DNA from: Aphis gossypii
Lineage: Eukaryota > Arthropoda > Insecta > Hemiptera > Aphididae
Length of the DNA stretch: 64,000 nt
Direction: 5' to 3'
NCBI RefSeq assembly: GCF_020184175.1
Contig: NC_065531.1
Coordinates: forward strand, 75,486,604-75,550,603
Shown here piece by piece: positions 26,230-38,889 of this stretch. How positions within the stretch are numbered: the stretch's first letter is position 1; each line of letters begins with the position of its first letter. The notes beneath the pieces were generated by a model. The model did no database searches. It was not told the origin of the DNA and saw nothing but the letters and a program-made list of their open reading frames with translations. Made by a program: the position numbers and the translations under genes.

Positions 26230-27522
26230 GATATTATTATATCATAATAATCAATCATGAATAATAAAAAAATATTTAATCATGAATGCAATTTTAGAAA
26301 TTCTAAAAATATGTATTATAAACGTGATATTAATTTATTTCCTCTCTTTTAAAATGATCAAAACACAAATTTTCTTGAACGAACTCCAATTGTTCACCAA
26401 ACTCTAAATTAAGTACTTATTAATACGAAAAAATATACATAATATTATAATATAATTATATAAACCATAATAATATCTCATTATAAATAATACATAATAT
26501 ATTTTTTTTTAACTTTTATTTTCGTATTACGTGTAAATAATATCCATATGTGTGAATGTTAATAAAATATTTTATAAAGTATAGAAAAAAAATATAATAT
26601 TATAATATACAATTTATTTGACTTAATTTAAGACAATTTTACTTAATAAAATTACTATAATCTAGTCGAAAGCAATCCGTATGATATTTAAACGATTAAT
26701 TATTTTTTTATAGCAAACATATTAAATTTGGGAAACAAAGGAAACTCATTCGACCATTTTTAATTGTTTTATTCTCGTGGGACGCTCTAAAATTAGAGGT
26801 AATAAGCCCTTTGCTTAAAAAATAAAAACATGTTTTAGGGTTTTCATGCTATCGTAGATAATATTAAGCTATTATGTATGTTGTTAAGCTTTAATGGTTT
26901 TTGTAAAAAAAAATATGTATATCCCACTGATAATAATATTTTACAAACGGCATAAATTGTTATTATTTCTTGAGTATAATGTTTATAACATAGTGGTAAT
27001 AAGTACCATTGACTATTTTTATCATAAAATATAAATTCGAATTCGAATAAATAACATTACAAAACCAAGAATTCCCTCTGTTGGATTGTAAATATCGAGT
27101 ATATCTTGTTATTGAATGGGTCATGGTAATACATACATGTAATTGAGTATATAAAATGATGATATAAATAATAAAATTGTGGAATGAATTATTTTTTTAC
27201 GTTTAATATTTGTTGTGCGATGACTAAACATCAAAAACAATTTTAATAAAATGATAATTATACATTTGAAAGTTCATATAATCAGAATTTGAACTTTTAA
27301 TTCACTTTGAGCTATTTTTTTCAATTTAAATTTCAATAAAAAATGTATGAGCCATAAATTGTGTAATTAATTTTCAAACCTTATTTAGTATTAAAATTAG
27401 TTTGTAATTAAAAGTGTATAAAATATTAAATTGTATAACATTTTTAATTATAAAAAAAAAAAAAAATAGATATTAATTTATGATTTGAATGTTATGAGAG
27501 TAAAAATGCATGTGTTATTAAT
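26230..27522. other. AT-rich non-coding DNA
   Basis: No gene-like content. AT-rich with A/T runs. Confidence 0.5.
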
Positions 27523-27559
27523 GTGGTCATAAATATATCAGTTAATGTATATACGCATA

Positions 27560-27907
27560 GTAATAGTTCAAATAATTTTTTTAAGTTTCCCCTATTATTT
27601 TACATTCTTCGTTGTTTACAGGAACATTTCCATGCCCATCCTACATGGTTTATTGTGTTGTCAGTGACTTTTTTTTTAAGTGTACTTACAAATTGTACAT
27701 TTTGTGTAACCACAATACCTTTTGGCATTTGGGTTCTCTGCCATAAATTATATCTGCAGCCACGTACCCTCAGAACGGTTATTTCAACTTATAAACCACT
27801 GTCCGTATCAATGTGAAATGTATTGGGTTAAATGTCTCACCTGTATAATATGTACAATATGTTTAAAATTATTTCTATACTATATCCCTACGACCCTACC
27901 ATTTTAA
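27560..27907. other. Patch of unusual composition, probable old repeat or gene fragment
   Basis: This stretch is less AT-rich than its flanks and is open for long distances in more than one frame: a plus-strand frame ends at 27816, and two minus-strand frames read through 27690-27758, for example YGREPKCQKVLWLHKMYN. Minus-strand signals (GTACGTGGCTGCAG acceptor, GTAAGTAC donor near 27690) are present. The multi-frame openness looks more like a decayed mobile element than a functional exon. No diagnostic motif was identified. Confidence 0.25.
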
Positions 27908-30358
27908 CCAGGATTCGGTTGATTATATGATAATGTTTATGGTGATTTACTATTATTATTACTGTACAAATCTATTATACTCGATAAAATATTGATATTA
28001 AAATCATTATTTTCTTATACGCAACAATTTTCAAGAAGTAAAGGAAATGAATGCCAATTGATTGTAAATATTTAATTTTTTTTCTATAGTGAATGTATGT
28101 GGATTAATTTTTTATCATGACCAAATAATACTAAACAAATGTTATTTGAAAATCATAATTAAAATGTATCTATCAAATAAATATTTGTTTATTATTTATT
28201 TAAAATAAATACAAATCACCAATATATAAGGTATCATTAAAAAGAAATTAAATTGTTTATATAATACTATGAGATTTGTAGGTTATATTAAGGTTTTTAA
28301 TGGTATCATGTGATAACTACTAAAAAATAATTTAAAAATTCTCAAACGACAAACTTCATAATATCTGCTTTATAGTTCTTGTTAATTTTTTTCCATTTAT
28401 TAAAGCTTAAAGTATCTAATTTCCAAAATCAAAACAATAATATTCATTATTCATTCATCAAAACGTATAATATAACATATAATATATTTAAATGTTTTTT
28501 TTTTTTTTTGCAAAACACACAATTATACTATATTAGATGATATGGGGTTTTAACATTTGAATAACTCTACGTGTGTGTTTTCTTATTTTTAAAAATGCCA
28601 TCATGAATTCTAATCTTAAAAATAATAATAATATCATACATTGGTAAATTATTATTATTTTATGTGGAATATATTATATCTTATATTTTGTATTACAATA
28701 CTTTTTTTTAAATTCCATTAAAAAGTTATATTTTATGTGAATAAATATAGCTATGGATCTTCAAAAAGAATATATTATGACAACTTACTAAGGCATAGCA
28801 AATTTATATTTATATGTAAAATAGATAAATAACATGTTATTATTGTGTATTATTTAAACATAAATAGATTGACCCATTAAAAAATAATTAAATCAAACAT
28901 AATTATATTAAATAAGCGTCTAGGTACTAATAGTTTTGTCTTCATGTTTAAATCAAAGGTAGGTAAATTCCTAATCCTACATGTATTAGCATTTAAACTA
29001 TTATTATTTGTACCAAATTCGACTTTATTATTTAGTATCGATGGCCTCGTTATAACTCTACAAATTTATTTCGATCGGGGTTAGTCGTATATTTACGAAA
29101 GGTCATACTGATGATAAATGACCACAGAGTTGTAAAATAAGTCAGATAAACCAGGCAGGCTTAGAGATTTTAAAGCCATTCATCGTAATTTACCTAACCC
29201 TAAAATGACATTGGTAAAATGTGTTCGTATAACGCACTATCAGTCATTGAACATACGAAACGTATTCATAGTGATATATTACGACACGCATCGTTTTAAT
29301 ATAATTTTAGAGATTTTGTGTATGAAATTTTATTGATTAGGTAAACTGATATTCCTATATTCAATATTCGATATTCATTCAATGCATTTAAATAGCCTGT
29401 AAAAGGTTTTTGGATATTATTTGATATAGTGCGGTGAGCAGAAAAGGGAAATATTTTAGACCATTAGTTTAGATGTGTCATTAAGGATTTTTCAAAGCAT
29501 CTACTCGCGAGCTAAGCCTTAAGCTTGGGTTTTAAGCGGGTTCTATTTTAATTCGGTTAAATTGTACAGTTATCTCTACTATAGATATTTTAGGAATACA
29601 ATAACTTAATATTAATAACATACATAATATAATAATATCATTACAATAAATTTAAAAGATACATATTGTAATTGAATTTTTCCGCAATACATTTAACAAA
29701 AAACTTTAGAATTTTCGGAAAATAGTATCGTATCTTGTTGATACTTATTAATATTAGATTATGATATTGATAATTATTTATCTACATTCATTGGTTTATT
29801 AATTATGTTTTTTTTTTTATATATAATTTAGAATATAACAACACAATATGGGTTTAACCATGGCACCTAAAGTGTTTAATTTATTTATCTTTAAATTATA
29901 ATGCAAAATACATATTATGTAGGTAGTTTTATATATTTTATCAAACTTTTGGCTGTTTTTTTTTTATTGATAATAGTTTGCATTGCTTTACATAAAATCA
30001 GTCATTCTAATGCAAGTAACAGTTTTTTAAACAGATATTCAGAGAAAATATAAGATGGACTTTTCATTCTATTTATTTATTTAACATAATTAAATTAAAA
30101 TACAATTATATTAGTACCTAATAATAATTATTATTATGCGTATTCCGAATTTAAAAAAGGAACAACATATTGATAGCAATCTGAGGTGTAAAATATTGAT
30201 AATTCGTATAAGTATATGGTTTCATATTCAAATACAAATCATTAATTGTATTTCTGAATTACAATTTATTATGACATGACACATGATTCAATTTTTTTTT
30301 TTGCAAGTATTCGTCTGGTCAAATAATTTTATTTAATGCACTCATACATTTTTTTCAG
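27908..30358. other. AT-rich non-coding DNA with a mildly GC-raised patch
   Basis: The patch at 29040-29230 and 29490-29550 has more CpG than its surroundings and may be regulatory. No coding frame was recognised. Confidence 0.3.
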
Positions 30359-30548
30359 CATGTATGCTACATAATAAATATAATGTCAACAACGACTCCC
30401 GATTCAAATATAGTATGCTTGCAGCATTTAATAAAATGCATCAATAGTTTCAAAATATTCATCGTTCGTATTATATTAGTACATAAACTTAGTTTGACCG
30501 AGCTGATGAATTCTGTTTTGAATAAATTAACTAAGATACTGTGCACAT
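30359..30548 (+). CDS. Candidate internal coding exon, unknown protein
   Basis: The plus strand shows a textbook acceptor (ACATTTTTTTCAG) and donor (ACAT/GTAAGTATAG) 190 bases apart. The whole segment is open in one frame, entering in phase 0 and leaving after one base. It reads HVCYIINIMSTTTPDSNIVC, LQHLIKCINSFKIFIVRI, ILVHKLSLTELMNSVLNKL, TKILCT. An internal ATG at 30383 could serve as start if the upstream exon is non-coding, for example the one ending at 20863. Sixty-three stop-free codons between good splice sites are unlikely in such AT-rich DNA. The function is unknown and no partner exon was confirmed. Confidence 0.35.
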
Positions 30549-33500
30549 GTAAGTATAGGTTATGATGTTAATAATTAAATCATCACATAAAAAAATGTCT
30601 TATGATTAAACATCGTAGAGGTACGTTTATTGCACAAAATTAGTTAAGAAACTCTTATAACTTATTACCTATATTGAATTTAGTTAACTTAGATGAGTAT
30701 GTCAGAGAAGTATGTGAAAACAACAATTTTGTACGAAGACAAAAACTGTGGCTATGTCAATAAAAATAACTAAAACATAAACAATGGTTGAACTTAAAAT
30801 AAAATTGAAAATTACTTACATTTAAATTCATAACATTTTATTTTCTATGGAAACAAATTCATCACTCGTTTAACATAATAAATAATATAGCAACACTTAT
30901 ATAATAGCAGTTTTTTGATTATATTATGTTCTATATTGACTAAAATTTTGTGAGTGTGTATAATATCATACTTTGGCATTATCTTAAAATGTGCATACAT
31001 TCTATTATATCACAATACAAAAAGTAACAGGTGCTTATTGTATTCAATTTAATTTAAATTGTATTACACAACAGATGGGTTAACTGTAAGCTATAGAATA
31101 TGCATATAATATAATAATATATGTATTTGATTTTTAATATGTAAATGAGTAGGAAATGAGTATGAACCTACCAAAAAAAACATTTTATCGTATCAAAATA
31201 CTCATATGCTGCAATATTAACCATTGTTAATAATTTTGATCTTAATAATAAATTTAAATTCGTTTTCAACTTTTATTTTATTATTTAACATAAACATTAA
31301 AAATAAAATAAATTATTTAAAAAAAAAAAAAAATTGATTATTATTTTAAATTAAATTTTTAATACACTTTATTTTATTTGACTAATTTATATTGCACTTT
31401 GAAAAATGTGTTATTATACATATTAGGATCTGTGCACTTACTTAAAATATTTAATTTCATTCGATTCTGATACAAATTTGATAAGATTTTTCACAAAATA
31501 TTATAACAATATTTCAAATACAATAAATACATAATAAAAATATTAGGTAAAATACCTATTTTTCTCAAATATAACGTAAGTATTATATTATTGATTTTCA
31601 GTCTGTTTCATAGTTGTTGATTTATAGTCAAATCTATCTAAAATGTTAGTAGCACGATTTAACCACATGAATGATTCATTATTTTTTTAATTAGTTTTTA
31701 AAAAACAATCAAATTTCTTCATATAAGGTTAAAAATTAAGCTAATTTAAGTTACGAAATATATCAAAGTTTATTCGGTCAATATCATTTTTAACTCTTCG
31801 TAAAATTATTTATTTTTATAAAAATAACGTTTTTAAAACAATTTAAAATCTAGTGTTTTTTCATAAAATATTTATAAGTATTTAATATCATAATTACTTA
31901 AATATTTATAACGAATGAAAATAATAATTATATAATTATAGTGATTGCTTTATACGTGGGATACTCATTATATTATGATGTTTCTCAGCACAGTATTTAA
32001 GTTTAAGTTTTAAGTTATGATAATTTTTAATTTCTAACTTTAAAAATAATCTTTTTGAACTTAGTTTTATCTCAATATTTGTGTTTTAAAAACATATTTT
32101 TTTTTTGTTTTTTACATGATTTGTAATAACCTCTACATCAAAAATATTGTATTAGAAAAAAATAGTTCTGTGAAATCAACTTACCAAAAACTACACAAAT
32201 ATTTTATTACAGAAAATTGAGAGTTAATAAAATTACGTTTTCATGTATTTTGTTAGCAACAAACATATTTTTTATTAACAATATAACTACCAAATCATTT
32301 TTCAGGGAGAAAATCATTTTGTAGTTTGTTTAGAGGAAGTATCTAGTGTATTAAGCAGAACTGTCTCTGGCTTTTTAATTTAAAAATTTAAGAATATGTT
32401 ATGAAATTTCTTTATTAAATAATGAATTTTGAGATTATTTGAGCTATTACATATAACAGTAATAACTAAAAATATATTATCACGATAATTCATTATAAAA
32501 TTCCAGCGCTAAAAATGATATGGAGTGTGAAACAAATAAAAAAAAAATCATAAAGTTGTTATCATACTTCATAAACTATTAAAACTAAAATACAATTCAC
32601 CTTAAAAAACATCTACTTCTTTGAGTAAAGCATTAATAATATTTCCATTGTTCATAATATCTACTTTTATCTTGAAAACTTTTTTATTTATTTGGAAAAT
32701 AAGATGTAAGGTCATAAAAAAATTAATTTATTCTAATATAACAACAAAAGTAGTTAACAAGCATTTTATCTTCAATAACCCAAAACTTAAGGTGAAAAAA
32801 AAATTAATTTTTATTAGTTACCACAATTAATTTAATGGCCTGTATATATACTATATACCATAAATTGTAAGACATAGCAAAAACGAAAAAAAATGCTTAT
32901 AGTTAAAATAAGAAATAAATAAAGTCAATTATATTTTTCAATCATAAAATAAATTTATATATTTATTTTTCTCATACTTTATGACATAAAGTATAGTTTA
33001 TGAACATTATAATATTGCGTTAACTTATAAATATGTATAACAGATAAATGCCTATTTTATATTTATAAATATTTTAAACTGAGTTTCTTCTTTATAAAAC
33101 ATGTTCATTAAATTCATGATTATATGTACCTATAGTCGTTATTTTAATAAAATAAAAAATTCAATGATTTTTTTCATGACAAACAATCTTAATATATTTC
33201 ATTTAGAAGTATTAAAGTTTTCAGTGGAATTAAATTTGAAAATAAGTATATTAGTTTTAGACTGATTAATATAGATTCAAATTTACAATATGATACAATT
33301 GTTACAAATAGGCCACAACTCATAAAGCTTCAAGATAATTTAAAATATGAAATAACACATTGGTGTTTGGGTATTATGATAATTCACAAATTTTAAAAAA
33401 CAATTCTCAATAAATATATTAATTTTGAAACAAAATTAAACTTATTGTTTTTAAAATTTGTATAATATAATATAGAAACATTTGTACGTTTTTGAATGTA

Positions 33501-33665
33501 TCGATAAAAAAATAAATCATACAGCAATAATAGCTAGTAAATGCGTGACTGTTACTAGTCTGTTAGCTCATAATGAAAAATTCCATGGCAAATTTTTTTT
33601 TTTTTTTTGATAATTTATTATAGGTATATTTTAAGATATATAATATGTATATACTATTATTATAC

Positions 33666-33686
33666 TAAGTTGTATTATACAACTTA
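33666..33686. repeat. Hairpin with 9-base arms
   Basis: TAAGTTGTA and TACAACTTA flank a three-base loop. Function unknown. Confidence 0.6.
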
Positions 33687-33957
33687 ATTAGACATTTTTA
33701 AAATGAATGTTTTGTTATAAAAATATATATGGTTATTATTTTTAAGTACTATCCATATAAAAATAAATTTGTTAAAAGTTTTTAAAAGTTCTATCGATTT
33801 GATTTCTAAATAAAATATTTTTAGATATGATCACAATAAAAAAGCATCATTATATTTATTTTATATGTCAAAGGTTAAAGTTTGATATTATAATAATAGA
33901 AACTGTGTATTTGTTATGTTAATACTTAAAAGTAACGGTTTATAAATTGACTAAGGA

Positions 33958-33992
33958 CCGGTTTTTCAATTTGACTTTAACTGGCAGTTAGT
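33958..33992 (+). mobile_element. Possible transposon-end fragment
   Basis: ACCGGTTTTTCAATTTGACT followed by TTAACTGGCAGTTAG resembles terminal sequences I associate with insect repeats, and it contrasts with its flanks. No inverted partner was found. The assignment is from memory of the style of such ends, so it is weak. Confidence 0.2.
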
Positions 33993-34667
33993 AGAATTTA
34001 ATAAATATAGCAGGATAAATATTAGACGAACAAACACTTAGACTATTTAATTTTAATAATAACTTAATATAATGTACAATGTTTATATAATATCATATAT
34101 TATTTTTATGTTTGCAATATTATCGTTAAAACTAATACATTGTTGTGCAAATATCTTTTTTTAAATAAGTGATTTTTTTTGTATCACCAAAAATATAAGC
34201 AACCATTTGACAGTCAATTAAAATAGTTTTGTTTACAATTACAATCTATAACGATTAAACAATATAAACTGTATCACCATATTATATATTATATAACAAA
34301 TAATACGAATAAAAAATAAATTATGTTCAAAGAAAATTCTATGGATGGTTCTGAAAGCATTGAAAATTCGTATTTTTTACATTGATTAGCACGTTCATAC
34401 ACCAAATGTATGAAATAATTGTATATTCATACTAATTTATTGCTTTTTAATTTTAATGTCCATTTAAAAAGTTTTCAAAAATACCAATACACAAAATAAT
34501 CTAATCAAATTAATCAAATTAAATTGTTAAAAAAAAAAAAAACCACAAATTGTCTTATGCAAAAAATAATTGGATTGAGTTTTATTTGTTTAAATAAAAA
34601 TCTTTACAAAGTTATACTTATATTATGTCAAGTAAACTTACTATTTTGTTCAAATTAATTTATTCAG

Positions 34668-34724
34668 AGGAATACTTTAATACAATATGCCATATTATAT
34701 TTATGAAAACGACATCATTAAAAT
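34668..34724 (+). other. Possible plus-strand exon
   Basis: A strong acceptor (CAAATTAATTTATTCAG) and donor (AAAT/GTAAGC) bracket 57 bases open in one frame (EYFNTICHIIFMKTTSLK). The surrounding frame (34625-34810) begins with ATG and is 61 codons long. Joining directly to the 30359-30548 exon would create TAG, so that chain is ruled out. Confidence 0.15.
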
Positions 34725-36128
34725 GTAAGCTGTTTCTTATAACTGTTATAACGAAACGGTCAGTATTATATTACGTCATATTAAAACGCATAAAAGTACT
34801 GGTACCATAGTTCCAAAATCTTTAGTTACTAAATAGTTTAAAAACATTAATTAGTTTCCATAAATATGTAATTCATAAGTATTGTGGATGTACACACCAA
34901 AGTATTTTCAATCAACATGAACTGCATATTTTAATTTGAATAAATCAGGTTATTTATTATAAACGTAGTATGTTTTAAATTATTCTGATAATTAAAATTA
35001 ATACTAATTATTATGGCCCGGATTTTAAAGCATAATAAGCGACTAAAAAAACACGTGGTTGTTTTAAAAAAGCAAAAAAATATGACCAAAATTTAAAATG
35101 AACGAGTTATAAAAATGAATAAAAAAATTTAAAAAATTAATTTAAATTAATACCATGTATTTTCCTAGATTTGTAGTAGTGAAGCTGACTCTATTCTCCA
35201 ACAGAAAACGAACTCTCTACATCCACTTAAGTACGGATGTGCATACTTCATACAAGAGGTTTCAAATAACAACACTAAATCTTAAATTTTTAAATGGTTG
35301 ATATTGATGTTATTGACATACTGAACTATAGGTACCATATGTAGATTAATAATCTATAAATTTCATACATTTAATAACCAAGCTGATAACGAAAACAATA
35401 ATAATCCAATATAACCATTTAGTCAGCATTTTGGGTTTTTTCATTTATTATTATTATTTTGTATTATTTTTTTATAATAGCATAATAAACATGTAAAAAA
35501 TCCGCATCTATAATAATTGAAAAAAATAAATTGGTTTATATTTTGTAATCAGAATGAAGCGAAACGAATTTATGTACAAAAATTAAATTTCTATCTGATA
35601 TATAAAAAAAGAATCATATGCTTTAAAATCCAAGCCCTACTAATTAGAATAACTAGGTAGATGGATATAAACAATAATCAAATGTTGGGGTTAGCTGAGT
35701 TAGCTGGAAATGAAAAAAAAATCATACTAATTCGAAAATTTTATTATGTATTAAAAATTTGTGATTTTTGTAAACAATAAATTATAAATTAATTTTTAAT
35801 CTTACTAAATCACCTCACCCCTCACTACTTAGTACCTCAATAATTACCCTGTTGCGGTCCGCGAACGTAATAAAAATACATATGCCGCCCAAGTGAATAA
35901 AAATGTTGAGTATGGCTGCAATACAGACAACATTAAATACCTAACATGACCAGTATTACTACAGAATATAACGTCCGAAATATTAAGTCCAACGTTTTGA
36001 AATATTTCTCATCTAATAGTAAATGTGAGCTTAAAATTATTTCTGGAATGTAGTTATGATGCTAAACATTATACATAAATACATAAAAGTAGACTCTATT
36101 GTTCTGATAAATTCTTTTTGCAACTTAC
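34725..36128. other. AT-rich DNA with one unusual patch
   Basis: The patch at 35160-35275 is less AT-rich and reads KTNSLHPLKYGCAYFIQEVS on the plus strand after an acceptor-like CTATTCTCCAACAG, ending in a stop. It could be a repeat; no donor is seen. Confidence 0.25.
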
Positions 36129-36216
36129 CCGGCACCGAAGCAATTAAATTCGCACATTTTAATCAATAAAACAGTTTTACGACATTGTGGTTGTGCCACG
36201 GGGTTTTTGATTTTCC
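36129..36216 (-). CDS. Candidate internal coding exon (88 bases), unknown protein
   Basis: Minus-strand acceptor TTTAATTTCTGCAG and donor GCCGG/GTAAGTTG are both near-consensus. Between them one frame is open throughout: KIKNPVAQPQCRKTVLLI, KMCEFNCFGA, entering after one base and leaving after two. Another frame has a stop before the donor. The exit phase fits the acceptor of 20068-20365 (forming a Gly codon), and the entry phase would fit a weak donor (ACAA/GTGAAG) inside 47153-47274. The local base composition is clearly higher in G/C than its flanks. Function unknown. Confidence 0.32.
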
Positions 36217-38889
36217 CTGCAGAAATTAAAAAAGTCATCTTAATATGATAGATTTTGTTGTATGATCTCTTTATACGTATCGATAAATAAACATTTTAAA
36301 GCGTATCGTTTTATTGAAATAATAGTAAAATATTGTCTAGATGAATAGTATTTCAAAAAATTACAATGGAATATTTACGAAACGTTTTTTTACATAAATA
36401 GATTATACATCGGTTTGACGATTTAATGTGTATAAAAGAAATTATAGAGGAATTGAAAAATAATAAAACTATTTAAATAATTATTATCTAATTCATAAAC
36501 AAAAATATATTTTTTTAAGTAGGTTATAAAATTCAAATAAAACAATATTATAAATATATGTATACATAGAAAACTATATATTGTTTAATACACACCAATG
36601 GACCAATGTTGAGTTATTCAAATTTAGGTTAAAAATTCAATTCGTTTGATCCTAATCATAAATATTGGTAAATTAAAAGGTAATATTACGTATTACCAAT
36701 CCCGCATTCATAAGAATTCATGTAGTTTAACTGAATTCTTGTCTTTAAGAAACATAATCAGATTATTATGAAAAGCATTTCTAAAGGACGAAAATAATTT
36801 CTGTTTTAAATTTAGTACCTATAGCATATTATTGCAAAACTTTTTAGCTTACAATGTAGATGAATATAATATTATTTATGCATTGAAATTAGATAATTTT
36901 ATCTAAACACCTGGGCACCTACTTATTTTATTTTTAATATATTTTCAATATAGTTTTAAGCTTTTGAATTTTTTGAACAACTAGTTTTGAATTTAGTTTT
37001 AGTTTTAGAGGATTTACCGCGCTGTTAACCAGTATTGACTTAGTGAACTAGACGGTTGTGCACACTATTTAATCGTTCTCTACAACCATAACGGTTTCAG
37101 TATTATTGTAGTTTTTATTTCATGTAATCTCAGTTGCACTGTATCGGAAACTCATTGGTTGTTCGACATGTTCAGTGATTTATAGAACATTTTAAAATCA
37201 ACATGGTTTAATAATAACCAATAAAGATCATTCGTACACGTATTACATTGTATAAAACTATCATAAAAAAATATACATTTAAAAAAATTATTTGAACCAA
37301 CTAAGCCATTAATCTATCTTATTGAATTATGAATATGACGTATATTATGCTAATTTATTAAATAGGTTTAATTATTTGTTTTTGATTACATTTTACTGAA
37401 AAAATTTAATATAATGCAGCAATAATGTTAACAGATGTATTTTTTTAAGGGGTGCTTAGGCATTACTGTATAGTATTAGAATAATTATTTAAAAACTATA
37501 CATTTAATATAATTTATAATAATTTATAAGCCATTTTTTTTTTTTTTTTTTTTGTAATCACAAAGTATTTAATATTTAGAATACATACGAAATTTAAATT
37601 ATTATTAAATTATTATTTTAGTATTTTATTAATGCTTTTAATGTTTCATATTTTCGCAACGTTTTGGACCCTTTCCTAAAATATTTTAACCCTTGTTTCC
37701 AATAAGCACAATTAATAGTATAGTTTTTTGTTGTATTTTTATTTCTGTTGTTATTGAATACCAATTACCGTGGCTTTGAAACAGTATATTATGTATCACT
37801 AAAAGTTGAATATGTATTGAATACAGTGAATGTGTTAAAACTCGGACTATTTTTTTTTAAATATATTTATAAAATAAGCACTTAAACAAATTAAATGAAC
37901 ACTGTAAAAAATAAATATATTTTTATCTGAGAGATATATATTTATATGTTATTTTGTATTTAATAATATCAATCAATGACTAATAAAATACAAATATTGT
38001 ATATTATGTATAAGTAATTAAAGTTAGTTAGTTGTGCAATTAATATTTTTTTTTTCAGAAGTTATTTATAAAATATGTTAATATGTATAGTTATAATATA
38101 TGTTCCTCATTCAGTCATACATAACGAATAAAACTATTTTACTTAATAAGTGATTTTTCAAAACAAAATTTTCTTAATCTATTCTCTATTAAATTTTATA
38201 TTTTTCGTAATGTTTGTCACCATTTTATAATCCATAACACACAATTAATTAAAATGAGTTTTTTTAGTTAATCTATATAAATACCATGAATAAATATGTT
38301 CCACGTAAAATATATAAGCCCTATTTCCAATGTAAATAACAATAAATACCTTGGTCAATATTATATAATAATCTATGAATTATTTATATATTACAATAAA
38401 TAAATACGATGATTGTGCCTAAATAATGTACAAAATCGTTTTAACTATAACTCGGACAGACACCTAAAATTTATATTCTAAATATTATAGGCTCTCTTCA
38501 ATACTATTCTCATTTAAAAATTAATAAACCAAATATTAATAATCGTATGGAATATAAATTAAATCGCTGTATAAATAATAAATAATAATAATAAAAAAAA
38601 AAAATACAAAATGTGACAAATTTACTCATGCTCGGCGCTATTTTTAAATTAACGGGTTTAAACTAAAAGGTTTTAAAACTGCATCATCGATTATAGAATA
38701 TCATAAAACCCGATAAAATTATTTTAAACAAAATATTCTGATAATTAATATATAATGACCGTAAACGTGTGCATATTAGTACATTACACTATTGTAGCGA
38801 ATAATTATAGTAATGTGAATTAATAAGTAATTTAACTAGGTATGTGTAGGTGTATAGGATACTAAACAAACACAATGAATATTTACATA
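36217..38889. other. AT-rich non-coding DNA
   Basis: No gene recognised. A mildly GC-raised patch at 36990-37190 could be regulatory. A 20-base T run is at 37534-37553. Confidence 0.4.
37534..37553. repeat. Poly-T tract
   Basis: Twenty consecutive T. Comparable tracts lie at 43789-43814 (A) and 51945-51973 (T); any of these could be the tail of an old retroposed copy, but no adjacent source sequence is recognised. Confidence 0.8.

Larger units (their letters stand above)
30549..34667. other. AT-rich non-coding DNA
   Basis: Nothing gene-like. It includes a hairpin at 33666-33686 and the transposon-like word at 33958-33992. The small frame at 32621-32830 is Lys/Ile/Phe-rich and treated as chance. 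Confidence 0.4.
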
